From: Rhizophlyctis rosea
Taxonomy: Eukaryota; Chytridiomycota; Chytridiomycetes; Rhizophlyctidales; Rhizophlyctidaceae
Length of the DNA stretch: 64,000 nucleotides
Direction: 5' to 3'
Assembly: GCA_027596075.1 (NCBI GenBank)
Contig: JADGJC010000105.1
Coordinates: forward strand, 1-64,000
Positions 1-11,982 of this stretch are shown here, one piece after another. Made by a program: the position numbers and the translations under genes. Position 1 is the stretch's first letter. The number at the start of each line of letters is the position of its first letter. The notes below the pieces were generated by a model that worked only from the letters and a program-made list of their open reading frames with translations, did not search any database and had not been told where the DNA came from.

Positions 1-680
1 GTGCCGAGACAAAGATGATGCATCCATTCTCTTTCAGTGTTACTTCATACGGTCCGGAAGAGTGGTCCTTGAGGTACGGCCACGACGTTGCTTCAACTTC
101 GCCCACTGATGGATGATGCAAAATCAGTATTTTCTGTGGTCGCTGAAACACACTCGACAGTGAATTACGTACCATTGAAGAATTTGTCGTATCCCCGCAC
201 GATGATCTTCCAATCGGTTGTGCCTTCACGTTGGTGCACAAAAAGCCCCCGTGCCATCGTGGGAAACGGAGAGGGCTGCTTCCGATACATATGTTCGAGG
301 CAGTTGTACGAGTAGATGGGGTATTCGATGGTAGTGCCAGGAGGTTTGAACGTGTAAAGGGTCTTTCGTACGAGTGCGCGACCTTTTCCGGACTTTGCTG
401 TGAGGGAATCGAAGGCCGCAACCATGCTGGTGGGGTCTCCCGGTGTGAAGATGGGTGCTGGTTCTGCCTGCTTTTGCGGCGGCCGCGTCGAGACGCTGTC
501 GATGTCCATGCGATCGTCTGTGGGTTGCGAGGGGCGAGAGGCGCATTGAGGAGAGTTGTTCTTTCTCTTTCCCATGAGGATTGCGTCGACTTTTTGATCA
601 GTGGGAAGTACGGTTGCTGTCGTCCGCAAGACGGCACTGCGAAAAGAAGAAGCCCACCGACCGATTGCAGTTAAGTACAT
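1..680 (-). CDS. TRL1: tRNA ligase, N-terminal part (cut by window edge)
   Basis: Fungal Trl1 joins tRNA exon halves after intron removal and, in yeasts, HAC1 mRNA in the unfolded-protein response. Exon 1 is 680-173 and exon 2 runs from 105 off the left edge; the intron 172-106 (67 nt) starts GTACGT and ends CAG. Across the junction the protein reads RGYDKFFNVGEV, the signature just before the adenylyltransferase centre. Exon 2 then holds LKENGC, whose Lys is the expected AMP-accepting residue (KxNG motif I). The kinase and cyclic phosphodiesterase domains lie outside the window. The first ATG is at 680; a second in-frame ATG at 575 (MGKRKNN) could be the true start, because residues 1-35 resemble no part of Trl1 and may be 5' leader or a targeting extension. 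The family is certain; the start is not. Confidence 0.93.
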
Positions 681-1118
681 TGAGCAGGGCGTGATTGTCG
701 CGTTTATATTAGCTTTCCTACCCTGTTGCTTTTGCGTGGGGTGTTCTCACAAAGGTTCTTCTCAGCCAAAGGAAACGGATGGTGACTTTGAGGAGGGGGC
801 TCAAAAGGGAAAGATGGTGACTGATTAGAATTACGTGGGAAAGTGAAAGTATATGTTTGGATGTTTGGATTGTGCGAGGTGACTGAAGCCGAGTGTGTCA
901 AACTCAGCTTGCTGCGCACCAAGACCTCAATCATGGCAGTGGAGCAGTGGAGTGGCATGCAATTGTGGCACTGGTGGTGAGTCACTGCTGATCACAACCG
1001 CCAGGGTCCATATCGACTAGGCCACCCAACCAAAGAAACCAATCCCACTTGACTGTCAGCAGCTCACACTCTTCACGCGTCATAACATACAGGCAGGAAT
1101 AGCATTAGACTGACTTGA
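681..1118. promoter_or_regulatory. Divergent intergenic region, TRL1 / unknown protein
   Basis: 438 bp between the first ATG of TRL1 (leftward) and the ATG at 1119 (rightward). It should carry both promoters. I see no coding exon, RNA gene or repeat in it. Confidence 0.5.
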
Positions 1119-2192
1119 ATGTCTCTTCCTCTACTCCGATTGCATGATGGCCAACTCAGCAAGGAACGCACTCCCCGCTCTATTCTGTTGACTGTGTCAA
1201 GCCCAAATCGAAAAAGCCGCAAACATCACCACGATGTTCGCGTTGCGCCCACGACCACAACAGCCATTTGTATCCCACTCCTGAAGGCAAGCGAGCGTCA
1301 GCGTCGTCACAATCCGAACAAGGCCGGATTCCTATTGCCAGGTGGACCACGTCGCAGCTCAACTTCCACACATCGCTGCGACGAAGTTTGGGAACCACAA
1401 TCGGATGTGGTCAATACGCACCATGAAAAAGAAAGATTACAGAATGGTGAACAACAGATCGAAACCTCAGGGATTGCAAAAAAGGAACATCATGTAGAAG
1501 AGATAGTATGGTTGCGCAGCATGGTGGAAAAGGCAATACTATCTAGGGCTTGCTGTTGCTCTCACATTCCACCACAACTTCCACAGAACGCAGTCAACGA
1601 ATTAGAGTGCGTCCCGGATGTAGAAGAGCAACCGGAGAAACAAAATGTAGAAGTTCAAACCGCGGAACCCGTTATCGATAAAATGAAACCCCCCATCCCC
1701 GAGCCAAACACGGACGACCAATTCGACGACGCGGACGAGCCTTCAGATACCCAACGCATCTGGCCTTTGCAACGCCCAAATCAATTCACTACCAAATTTA
1801 TTCCCACCTACGAATGGTGGAATGATCCCTCCACAGATATCAACACCTCCCACCCCGTCCCACCACAACCTCCACCAACCCCCGCACCCCAACCATCACA
1901 ACCCGCAAAACATCGCACGCCCCTCGTATGTCAAGTTGCACGTCCAGCTCTAGGAATAGATGATATTCTCGAGAACGGCAGCAGACTAAATATCCCCCCA
2001 TATCTCGAAAAATACCTACGGCAGATCCACTCGACACCATCGCACCAACCAGAAACAGACTGGAGTGCTGTCACGCGCGAGGGATGGGCTCAGCGATGCT
2101 CGGACGCAACAAAAAATGTTAGTATTGACGAAGAACTACTAAGGAGAAGAGAAGGGCATCGTAGAAGGGTGTTGTTGAACAGATTAAACTAG
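1119..2192 (+). CDS. Unrecognised 357-residue protein, low complexity
   Basis: An uninterrupted 357-codon frame starting at ATG 1119. I recognise no domain. The N-terminal 100 residues are basic and rich in Ser, Arg and His. The middle (about 170-215) is acidic and Pro/Glu rich, followed by a proline-rich patch (about 245-265). The C-terminal 90 residues look more ordered: they include a hydrophobic/aromatic segment (DDILENGSRLNIPPYLEKY), a WSAVTREGW piece and a basic Arg-rich end. No signal peptide or membrane segment is evident. The codon pattern and length make it likely to be expressed, but no homology supports it, so an untranslated or partly spliced transcript cannot be excluded. It is divergent from TRL1 and convergent with the zinc-finger gene. 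Confidence 0.55.
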   Translation: MSLPLLRLHDGQLSKERTPRSILLTVSSPNRKSRKHHHDVRVAPTTTTAICIPLLKASERQRRHNPNKAGFLLPGGPRRSSTSTHRCDEVWEPQSDVVNTHHEKERLQNGEQQIETSGIAKKEHHVEEIVWLRSMVEKAILSRACCCSHIPPQLPQNAVNELECVPDVEEQPEKQNVEVQTAEPVIDKMKPPIPEPNTDDQFDDADEPSDTQRIWPLQRPNQFTTKFIPTYEWWNDPSTDINTSHPVPPQPPPTPAPQPSQPAKHRTPLVCQVARPALGIDDILENGSRLNIPPYLEKYLRQIHSTPSHQPETDWSAVTREGWAQRCSDATKNVSIDEELLRRREGHRRRVLLNRLN

Positions 2193-2352
2193 CCATATCA
2201 TGTAAATACTGAAACAATATGGGTCGTGAAGGTGATTGTATGCACAGGTGTATTGGTTGTGAATTATTAACAAATGCAGGATATGCAAGACGGATGATAC
2301 AACTCCGCAGGCCATGGCACAGCATGACATGGCGGCTTCATCCAATGTCCAC

Positions 2353-4025
2353 TCATGTGGCCGACACCTCACCAGCTCTGCCCTTCCCCTTCCGTCCACC
2401 TCTGCCTTTCCTAGTGGGAGACGGTCTTCCTCCGTCCTCCAGATCTGCACCACCTTCCCTCTCATCCGCCCCTCCGTTGGCCCCTGCTCCATTGGGTTCA
2501 CTTTCTTCCCCTGCTGGAGACTCCCCACCTCCAACCTCTTCCCTCTCCTTTCCACCCCCTTCCTCCTCTTCCGTTGAACCCTCCCTTCTCGAAACCGGCG
2601 ACGACGGTGACGGCAACTCCGCTTCCCCAAGATGTGAATGTTTATGGACCGACAGCATGTGCTTTTCGAGACTAGATGTTGACAACCCGTCAGCAAGATG
2701 TGTCTTCCGTTCAAGAGAAACGCTGAAGACTTACGCAGGTTTACTTTTGAATTGCCGCATGCACGACGGGCAATATACATTTTTGTTTGATGTAGGTGCG
2801 CTGGATGTAGGCGCGGGTTCCACTCCCGTTTGATTATCACCATGGGCAGATTCGAGGTGAGTAGCTGCAGCAGTAAGAGGTCAGATTTCGTCTCAAACAT
2901 TCCCGTCAGTTACCAATAGCCTACCAAGACTTTGAGGAGACTTGAACGCTTTGCCACAATTTGATACTGTGAGGTCGACCGAGTTAGCGCTCAGTAAGAT
3001 CCTGATAAGGCGTCGCAAACTTACCGGCGCAAATGTATGTTCTTGCCGGTGAATTGGCGGCTTCTTCGACAGAGTGTGATGACCTGGCTTTCTGCAAGTG
3101 ATATGCTAAGGACAGCTCGATGAGTCTAATGCCTAAAGTTTCGGCAACGGACATAACACGTACCCAAGCCATTTGCATTCTTGTACGTTTTGCCACAATC
3201 TTTATACGGGCATGCGAAGGGCTTTTCGGATGGTTCCCGGTTGACCACAGGCATACTGAGCAGTTCCTCTAGCTTCTCGCCATCGTCCCCATGCCCGTGC
3301 TCCAAATGGTACGCTATCGCAAATCATGTGAGCTCCAGCTGATCGATCTGAGTCGTGAAATGCCCCATCTTACCCAGCCCATTGGAATTCCTGTACTCCT
3401 TCATACATCCTTCAATATGACATTTGTAGGGTTTGGGATCGTCAGGATCCGGCACCGCAGCGTGCATCGACTGCCGATGGTAGATCAACCCGTTCAGCTT
3501 TTTGTAGCTTTTGATACATCCGGGGACGGTGCATTTGTATGGCTTCTTCTTCGCTTTTTCGTCGGGGATATCCGAGTCATCTTCGTCTGCTGACTTTAGA
3601 GGTGTTGATGGCATATCATGCGGGTCTGTGGAATCATCGTCGACGGAGGTGGACCGATCGGGCGTTCCTTCACTGTCTCCTGCTCCGTTTTTGTTCAGGT
3701 AGTCGGCGTCAGGGCTTTCAAGGCGTTCGGTACGTTTGGGACTGTCTCCAGAGATACGTCTTCTTTTCGGATCAGGCGCGTTCTCCGACGTCAATTCTGA
3801 ACCACTATTATATTCAGACTGTCGAGCAGGGTCGTCAATGTTTTCACTCGCTCGCTTCATTGAGGTATGGGCGCCTTCTGGCCGAGGTCGTTGGACCACA
3901 GGGGTATTTGCATCCTGAAGGGAAAGTGAGTATTGTGTAACGGTGCCATGACTGTCCAAACTGAATGCCAACCCGGTGCACACCTCCATAACCGTGTCGT
4001 CAGAAGAAGAGACCTTGCTTGGCAT
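2353..4025 (-). CDS. C2H2 zinc-finger transcription factor, Sfp1-like
   Basis: Six exons: 4025-3374, 3313-3164, 3105-3025, 2966-2925, 2864-2735 and 2671-2353, about 457 residues. The first 180 residues are Ser/Asp rich. They are followed by C2H2 fingers with the KxYKxxNGLxYH core typical of Sfp1-type fungal factors: YKCTVPGC, YKCHIEGC, FACPYKDC, YICAVSNC and YCPSC. Every finger after the first is split by an intron near the NGL turn or the linker, and joining the exons restores each Cys/His pair. The C-terminus is acidic, then Gly/Lys/Arg rich. Yeast Sfp1 drives ribosome-biogenesis genes; a similar growth-control role here is inference from finger sequence only. The third finger is irregular (C-x4-C-x12-H-x7-H). 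The start is taken at ATG 4025 because the open frame upstream of it lacks another ATG. Confidence 0.85.
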
Positions 4026-4549
4026 TGTTTCACTTTTGATGTGGACGTCTGTTTTGAAACCCGACGGGGACAGTCGAGTGGAGCGTTGTTTGTTCTTTTG
4101 GGGTATTGAGACAAAGGGATAAGGCCTTCTGCAGGAACTCAAAAAAGTTGTCTACGATATGCGAGGTGTTTTGCACATAATGTTTCCTCTCCGGGGACCA
4201 AAGAAGGGACACCGGTAGGGGTAGTGTTTATCACCTCCATATTTTTTTTCCAAAATTTTCCCTGGTCACCCCAACGCGTGAATATCGTAATCAGAGTGGT
4301 CTCTGGACTGCGGAGTAGGGTCCTAAATTTAACTGCGTTCATTGACACATCATGACTCACACCCCTCGCTGCGCTTTCCGAATCCATTCAAACCTCCCTC
4401 GATATTTCCAATCAAACCTTCATACTCTTCATCACCAACCAACTTCAACTCGAAACCCCTCCCTTTGGCTCGTCGAAAACAAAGAAACCTGTTTTGCACC
4501 ACATCTATCAAAGCACTCAGCACTCTAGCAATTCAAACATAACATAGCC
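4026..4549. promoter_or_regulatory. Divergent intergenic region, zinc-finger gene / PRP31
   Basis: 524 bp between two start codons pointing outwards. The right half is pyrimidine-rich (CTTC and CCTC runs before 4549), as is common in fungal core promoters. No RNA gene or repeat seen. Confidence 0.5.
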
Positions 4550-6512
4550 ATGGACGAAGATCTTCTGAACGATTTGGAGGACTTGGGCGAGGAGGATGAC
4601 ATTCAGGTCAAAGAGGAGGAAGTGGACGAGGACGAGGAGGGAGACTCGGCTGGGGACGACATGGACGAAGACGCTGACGCTGACGTCAAACTGGAAGCGT
4701 CTCTTGAAGCTGGCGATAGCGTGCGTGCAATCACAAGACTGATTGAATCACAAAAGTTCCGGACTGTGCTTCAGGTATGGCATCAACGCTTACCACTTCA
4801 GTTACTGCGCACGTTTGACTTCAACCGACGTTGTTCTAAACTGTTGCTCACAGAGAATCAAAGAGTTCATGTCGGTGGAGCGAGACGCAGCATTGAACAC
4901 GGGTCCGGTTGAAGACGACCCCGAATACGCACTGGTTGGGGAAGCAAACAAATACCTGGTCGAAATCGACAACGAAATCCTGGCAGTACATAAGGTAAAA
5001 GTTTCTGCTCATTTCGCGTCGAAAGAGCGCCTTGGTAATCCCGAACGTCATTCACAAAGTTCATCCGCGACCACTACGCACCGAAATTTCCCGAACTAGA
5101 AAAAATGCTCCCAAACCCGCTCGACTACGCGAAAACAGTGATGGAGATTGGAAATGAAATGGTAGGCATCCACACTTCATTTTGAAAACACAACTCTGTC
5201 AAGGCTTCATCCATTGGAATCATTTGTTTGACTCAGATATCGATGTAGGACTTGACAAAGCTCGAGTCGACCTTGAAGCAGTTTTTGACCAACCCAACTG
5301 TGATGGTCATCTTGGTCACTGCGACAACGACTAACGGTCGGCCGCTCGAAGATGAAGCGATGAAAAAGGTCACTGACGCGTGCGAGATGGTGTTGAAGTT
5401 GGATGAAGCGAAGAGGATGGTATGTCACATATCTCAGTTGTGGATTCTGATGCCCATGTTCACCACTTTCAATCGCAGATTCTCGAATACGTAGAAACAC
5501 GAATGGGTTTCATCGCACCGAACCTGTCCGCGCTGGTTGGAAGTACCGTGGCTGCGAAAATGATGGGTCTGGCTGGAGGTGTGACTGCGTTGACAAAGAT
5601 TCCCGCTTGCAATATCGTGGTTTTGGGGAACGTGAAGAAGACCAACACGGGATTGGCGTCTGGTGGGCAGATGAAATACGGAGGAATCATTTACTCGGCT
5701 CCCATTGTTATGGATACTGCGTCAGATTACAAGAAGAAGGCTGCGCGCAAATTGGCTGCGAAGTAAGTAGAGAGGTTCTTGCCTTGTCTGAACACGTCAA
5801 AAAAGAAGCGCTTTGGCTAACGTTCAACGTTTGCAGATGTGCACTAGCCGCACGGATGGACGCGGCACGGGAACGCATGGACGGGTCGATGGGAAAGCAA
5901 TACCTGGAAGAAATCACCAGGCAGTTGGAATTGCTGCAAGCACCGCCGCCAGGCAAAGCCGTCAAGGCGCTGCCGATCCCTGATGAAGGTCCGAAGAAGC
6001 GCAGGGGTGGAAAACGTGCAAGGAGGGCAAAGGAACAACGGGCAATGACGGAATTGAGGAAAGCGCAGAACCGAATGGCGTTCAATACACCTGAAGAGGA
6101 AGTGGGATACGGTGGGGATAGCACGAAGGGACTTGGGTTGATTGGTGGGCAAACGGGTCGTGTGAGGGCAGCACAGGCCGACTCACGTGTGGCAGGTAAG
6201 AATTGCCACTTGGCTGTATCTTTTTTTGGCGACTCAGCTTCGGATGTGCAAATTCACTCATGCCGGCAACCTTTTTCTCAACCAGTACAAGTGTCGAAGA
6301 AACTCAAGACCTTCCACCATGGCGGTACATCCAGCATGACATCCGGTCTTTCATCATCCGTCGCCTTTACACCCGTGAAGGGCATCGAGCTCGAAAACCC
6401 CGAAGCACAGAAGCAACGTTTGCAGGCTGTTGCATCGGCAAATGATCGGTACTTTGGTTCGGCTACGTTTCATAAGGTTGGGAAGAGTGAACCGAATGGT
6501 GGTGGGAAGTAA
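4550..6512 (+). CDS. PRP31: U4/U6-U5 tri-snRNP splicing factor Prp31
   Basis: Prp31 binds the U4 snRNA k-turn with the 15.5K protein and holds the tri-snRNP together. Seven exons: 4550-4774, 4854-4994, 5060-5161, 5249-5419, 5479-5762, 5837-6195 and 6296 minus 10, i.e. 6286-6512; 502 residues. After an acidic N-terminus (residues 3-55, Asp/Glu runs) comes the NOSIC/Nop core. Signatures are IDNEILAVHKFIRDHY, PNPLDYAKTV, then APNLSALVGSTVAAKMMGLAGG and IPACNIVVLG of the Nop domain. The C-terminal Prp31 domain has KKRRGGKRARR and the NRMAFNTPEEEVG segment. Length matches the family (about 500). The exon 4 acceptor is GATGTAG at 5248; an earlier AG would bring in a stop. It is complete and appears intact. 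Confidence 0.96.
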
Positions 6513-8361
6513 CCGAAGATTGATTGGGGATGATGTGATGGGGACGGATGGGTCGTTGGGTTTGTTTTGTACATAATTACGCATTCTCTGCATGATTCAG
6601 CAGATTAAGAGAGTTCATTTTTGCATCAGAAATGTGGTATTGATTTGGTGGCAGTCCGACGATAGTTCATTTAGCAAGGCCTGCATCATGATCTCGTGGT
6701 GCTGATATCATCATTCCAGAGGCGTCAATTCGCACCTCTCTTTTACCCCACCCTCCGATTCTAATTTCTGGCCGATTTCCGAATTGACGAGTCATGTGGA
6801 CTCCTGTCAAAATGCGCATGAGGATATTGAGCTATTCAGCTAAATCGTGCCTCGTAGGGAGACAGGATGGCTCATCAGACTTGCAGATTCTCTGGGTGGA
6901 GCCTTTTTTTTCGATCCCCCTTTTCTCGGGCGGATAGGTCAGGTACCACTACCGAACCGTAATAAGGAGTCGATGCTGGGGGACAGGCTTTTTTCCTCAT
7001 GAAAACGTTGATCGTCGGCTCGTCCAGCTCCAGGCCTGATGCTGGCTGAGCCTGCCTCCCGCACTATTTTGCAAACACAGTCGGTGCCCGGGCACACATT
7101 GCACAGTGGAGGTCGGTTTATACGAAACGTGGTCCGTGTTTCTGCATGCGGAAGGGCTTCCATCTGGAAGCCTTGCCCTGGCGTCATTAAGAGAAAACAT
7201 TGGTAAGCTGGGGAGCATTACCCCACAACGCGTAAAAAAAATGAGCATTGAAGAGATCAGATATCCAGTGTGGTTTTCCATTCATTGGCTGGGGAAGAGT
7301 GACTCATGTGAAGTGTTCACGTTGTTTGCGAAGCTCATGACTCAATGGTGTGCGGATGCAGTGTTCCATGTGCGGATGCAGTGTTCCAGTGTAGTTGGGA
7401 TGCACAGGGATTAGTGTTAAGCGGTATATGATGGAATTAGTAGATTCAGTTGCGGCCAACTCTCGGCACATAATTTAGGAAGGAATGTTCCGAAGCCATG
7501 AGCCGTTTCGCCACAATGATTATTGAAGAGTAAGTTTCATACCATCAAAAGTTCATGAATTGACTGCGGAGGATCTGGGCGCAACCTGGTGTCCATATGG
7601 ACTGTGGCGCACTTGATGGCCGCACCACATTCACCTGATGGCCTTGGGTCCTCTTTGAGTCCTTGAACGTCTGAGCACTGAGCCGGGACTGTTGGACTGC
7701 GCCAGGTGCACATTTGCGAGTCTCGCCCCGCGGACCACTCTGGCGCCAACTGACCCATTTATGATCCGAAAGCATGGATCGGCCTTCTCATCACATTTGA
7801 CACATTTGACTATGGGGGAAGACACTCACTAGCACCACCACCACCACCAACAGCTTAGCACCAGCAGTTGTGGGGGAAGTAAAGAGGACAGGAATTGAGA
7901 GTGGCCTCTGCTGGTCAGACATACGCTCTCCTTAGGGTATGCACCCATTGCTGATTCTTGCTGAATACACGTTCTCTCCCTCTTGCTCACACACACATTT
8001 GGAATCAACTCGGCGGTGAAATAGATTTCGTCGCTGTTGTCACAAAGCCAAAAATAAAAAAGCCTGTTTTGCTTGGGGGACAGCTTGGTCGGTGCAGGGC
8101 CGAAAAGTTGACAGGAGGCGTGAGAAATACTCGGAATCAAAAAAATTTTAGAACTTGCAGGAACGCAAAACACAGCCTGCGAGGTATCCCAACACTGCAT
8201 TAGTGGCTGTTCCGAGACAGCAGGTCGTTTCACTGCATCCGTGGGACTCTCACGTGAACGCACGAGGCAATAAACATACCGACCACGACATTCCTCCTCC
8301 CACCCGCACTTCCCACCTGCATCAACCCACGTTGCTTTCCTCAACAGACACCTCGTCAACC
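6513..8361. other. Long intergenic region upstream of the GATA gene
   Basis: 1.85 kb with no exon I can support. Open frames on both strands are short and show no family resemblance. Contents noticed: a perfect 20-bp tandem duplication at 7349-7388, a GT-rich stretch near 7840-7860, and a CACGTG E-box about 100 bp before the ATG at 8362. The size suits a long regulatory region for the nitrogen-type GATA factor downstream. An unrecognised non-coding RNA is possible but unsupported. Confidence 0.4.
7349..7388. repeat. 20-bp perfect tandem duplication
   Basis: Two identical head-to-tail copies of a 20-nt unit (TGTGCGGATGCAGTGTTCCA) in intergenic DNA, probably a recent slippage event. Confidence 0.9.
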
Positions 8362-10681
8362 ATGCCGCTGCGTTCAGTGCCAGGAACGCAACCTCTGGTT
8401 GACTTGAAAGTTCCTGATACTCGAAAGTCCATATACAAACGAATCTTCGGGTCCTCGGAAGAGCCATATGGCGAGAGCGATGATGTTCGGTCACCAAGCG
8501 AGGCATCAGCAGACCCGTCCTCGCCCGCTCCCTCTTCTCCCGCTCTGACCGTCGTGTCCGAACCACACTCCAGTCCTTTCCGACCTCCAGTTGAAAGAAG
8601 GGATTCGGATATGGATATTGATGGTCCCAGTAGTAGTGGGTCGTCCAATCCCTCCCCTCCTCCTCCTCCTTTGTCCAAACCAAAGTTCCGGGTCGACCCC
8701 GATACGCTCTTCCCATCACTCTTCACAGCCGCAACATCGACAGCTGATAATGAGGATTTGTGGCGGTTGTTTACAAAAGTCAAGGAAGCTGTACCGAATG
8801 GAGCTAGGGTGGAGAACATGACATGGCGGTTGATGCATATGCGGAAGAAGAAGGCGGAGGCGGCGGCAACGACTGGAGAGAAGGATGGGAAGTTGGGGAC
8901 TGGTAGTACATCGGTAGCCGGCATGGCGGACCATGTTCCGGAAAGTAAACAAATCATCGATTTTGGGAAAGATGGGGCAAGTGGGGCGGATGTGGTGATG
9001 GGAAAAGCTCAAACGGAGGTGAGGTCGCAATTCAGAGCAATCATATTCGCTGTGCATTCTCCTGACATGATTGCGGGCTTTATAGTTCTTGCAACAAGAT
9101 TCCATCATCATTCCTCGAACATCCCCAGCATCTAAGCCAATTCCCGCAACCTTCAATTCTTTCATGGAAAGCCTAGGAATACCCAGCTCTCTGCCAACGT
9201 TCGACAAACTAGAAGATACCTGGCTGGATGAGTTTATCACGTTGGATCCTGACAGTGCTGGTTTGGGTGGGCCTGTGCCGCTATTGGACGCGATGGACAT
9301 TATGGACGGGGCACCGCTTCCGGACGTGATTCCTGCTTTGCTCAGCCCCGCGGCAAGTGAGGTAGATTCCGGGTCGGAGCATGATAGTCCCAAGGCTCCC
9401 GCAACTTCACAGATCTCGTCGACGTCTCAACCAGCCCTACCTACTCCCCCTATGCCGGATTCCATTACACCCGACGAGTCGTCCAGTTCAAAAGCAATGC
9501 TGCCTCCTCCTCCAAAAACAACATCGAAAAAGCCACCTCCCGCATCCGAGTGTTCCAACTGCGGAACAACGAAAACATCTTTATGGCGTCGAACATTGGC
9601 AGGGGACCCGCTTTGCAATGCCTGTGGATTATTCCTAAAGTTGCACGGAGTCATGCGTCCCCTTAGTATGAAGTCTGATGTGATCCGGAAGCGTCAACGG
9701 GCCAAGGGAACGGCGGCCAGTAAAATGAAGGGACGGGTAAATCCAATGGGTTTTGATGGCGGGGAGACGGTCAGCTCAACGGCACCAGTATTGATTCGAA
9801 GTTTGAGCACGCCGAATTTGATGACGTTGGGTCAGTTGGGTCAGCCGAATATGCCTAGGATACCGGGGACTAAAACTTTGGCGCCGGCACCATTAGCGCC
9901 AGCACCACCGAAATCGGCACTTTCCGCGAGTATTGCTGCGTTCAAGCCGACTGCCCTGCCGGCTCATCTTATGCAGGGTGCCAAGCTTCCGGTGCCATTG
10001 GGTTTCGTGCAGGCGGAGGCGCAGCTTGGGTCTTTAGAGTCGCAAGGAGGGGAAGGTGGGGCAAATGGTGCTGGGTCGGAATCGGGATCCCTTCCAAGTT
10101 CATATTCCTCTTCAGTGACTTCGGGAGGGCCGGCGTCGTGGGGAGGGCCTGGTATTGCAATTCCCGCTCATCTTCTGCCATTGCTTTCCGGATCGATGCC
10201 CAATGCCGCTCCAGTATTGCAGCCCCTTGTTCAGCATTCGTACACGAATCCGCCACCCGTTATTTACGGCGCGCACTCGTTCCCATTGAATGCCCGACCA
10301 GCTGGCGCCTTCCCCCTCAACGCCATCCCAAACGACAACACATCTCAGATGGACATTGATACGGATTCACACACTAACAAACGGATACGGACGTCTCGGG
10401 ATTCACATGTGCGCGCGATCCCGGTGCCGGCGGGTATGGGTTCAGCAGCATTTCGGGCTAGCACGGATGAAGCGGCGACGGGGGATGTTCATTCTACTTC
10501 GATGCCATCGAACATGACTCCGCCGTCGGCAAGTGGGTCACTTCCTGGACAAGCAGGTTCTGTAGGTGCGGCTGGTCCCCCGGGCCCTGAACAACTCTCG
10601 GCTGCAGGCCCTCCCCCAGGCGTTGACATGACTCAGCTTTTGCAACAGCTGTTGCAGTTTTCGTTGCAACAGCTGCAAAAC

Positions 10682-10746
<65 letters not shown>

Positions 10747-11380
10747 ACAGCAGCAGCAACAGCAGGTTGGAGGCAACGCACAAGCTGCAACATCCCAGGA
10801 CGGCAAGTTAATGTCGACAACAAACACGTCGCCGCCCTCGCAACCTCAACCACAGCTACCCAGCGGCCAACAACAACCATCCCACCCTCTCTCCCCACCA
10901 TCCCAATTCGTCCCGCACATGATTATACCCGCGAACCACCACCCATCCATGCCACCCTTAGGACAAATGCCTATAGGGCTACATCACTCCCCGATCGGCG
11001 CGCCCGTCCAACAATTCCAATTCCTCCCCCAGCTCGCTCCACAGCAACAACAGCAACAACAACAACAACAACAACAGCCTTCACAACAACCGTCATCGAC
11101 GCAATCCCCACCTCCACCTACAGGTGCCTCACCCCAATACCGCATATTCGGGGACATAATCATACCTGTTGACCCGATGCAGCAGCATCAACAACAGCAT
11201 CAACAGCATCAGTTTGGACATGTGGGACCGAATGGTGGTGGTGGTGGAGGGGTGGTGGTTGATACGCGCGGGTTGGATGTTAGGCAGATGGATATGTTGA
11301 CTATGATGGGAGGGGATCCGGCGGGGGCTTTGACGGAGGAGCTTGTGGATCGGTGGGGTGGGTATGGTGTTGGGGCTTGA
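8362..11380 (+). CDS. areA: AreA/NIT2-like GATA transcription factor
   Basis: AreA-type factors activate nitrogen-catabolism genes when preferred nitrogen is scarce, binding GATA sites in the nucleus. Two exons, 8362-9018 and 9086-11380, give about 983 residues. Residues 133-160 ([17 protein letters not shown]...WRLMHM) match the short AreA-specific N-terminal block (DUF1752). The single GATA finger at about 375-400 is Cx2C-x17-Cx2C (CSNC...CNAC), followed by the basic [20 protein letters not shown] tail. The rest is Ser/Pro/Gly/Gln rich, with a 28-residue polyglutamine run and a shorter second Gln tract, and the end is glycine-rich. Having both the DUF1752 block and the canonical finger makes AreA/NIT2 a better call than other GATA factors. 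The exact regulatory role in this organism is inference. Confidence 0.93.
10682..10765 (+). repeat. CAG/CAA repeat encoding 28 glutamines
   Basis: Mixed CAG/CAA codons in frame in the GATA factor gene. A second interrupted CAA/CAG tract lies at about 11040-11090. The codon mixing points to selection for glutamine as well as slippage. Confidence 0.9.
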
Positions 11381-11982
11381 TTCGGGGTGTAGGGTTTTTG
11401 GGGAGGGGTGGGAAGTTGGGGGAAGGTGGATGGGGAAGGGTAGGTGGGGGGTGGCTAGTGTGGAGGTTCAGGATGGGGTTGGGTTTTCTTGTACATAGCT
11501 TTTTTTACATAGACATTGTTCGATGGTTCGGACTATTTGGTGTTTATTTGTTTTTTTGTTTTTATTTTTGGAAAGGTAGTTGGGGGTTGCGCGGCCGTAA
11601 GTTATTTCCTGGCAAGGGCTGGAAACTTGGCAGAGTTTTGTCTGTGGTCTATTAGCTTCGATTTTAGGGGAATAGTTATGATTTCTCTGTATTTCTCTGT
11701 AGAAATCATATAAGAAAGTGTGCGCTTTTATCTGAAATGACCAACATGGGAAAGGGACGAATTGCTGCCGACAGGAAGGGCCCTGCCCCTCTTGCAACGT
11801 TATTTGTTGCAATTCATACTTGACACTGCGCATTTCTGCAAATCCTCATACAAAAACGCCAAGTTCAGCAAATTCTAGTATGACAATGTGAACCCACAGC
11901 CACGACCCGCAATCAATATATCAAAAAAAGAGGTCTGAACGAATCCCAGTCCTTCATTATTTACACCACAAGAACAAAACCC
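11381..11982. other. Convergent intergenic region, GATA gene / SWI3
   Basis: 602 bp between two stop codons facing each other. The left part is G/T rich on the plus strand (3' UTR of the GATA gene). No exon or RNA gene recognised. Confidence 0.4.

Noticed and set aside
2219..2833. 204-codon plus-strand frame, Pro/Ser rich
   Set aside because: It is the antisense of the last exons of the C2H2 gene, whose exons restore zinc fingers exactly.
6513..8361. tRNA, rRNA or other structured RNA gene in the long intergenic region
   Set aside because: I saw no tRNA box A/B pattern or known RNA motif by eye; a tRNAscan-SE and Infernal run would settle it.
7829..8719. 296-codon open frame on the minus strand
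   Set aside because: It overlaps the 5' exon of the AreA-like gene on the other strand, has no recognisable domain, and has a composition unlike the real genes; judged a shadow frame.
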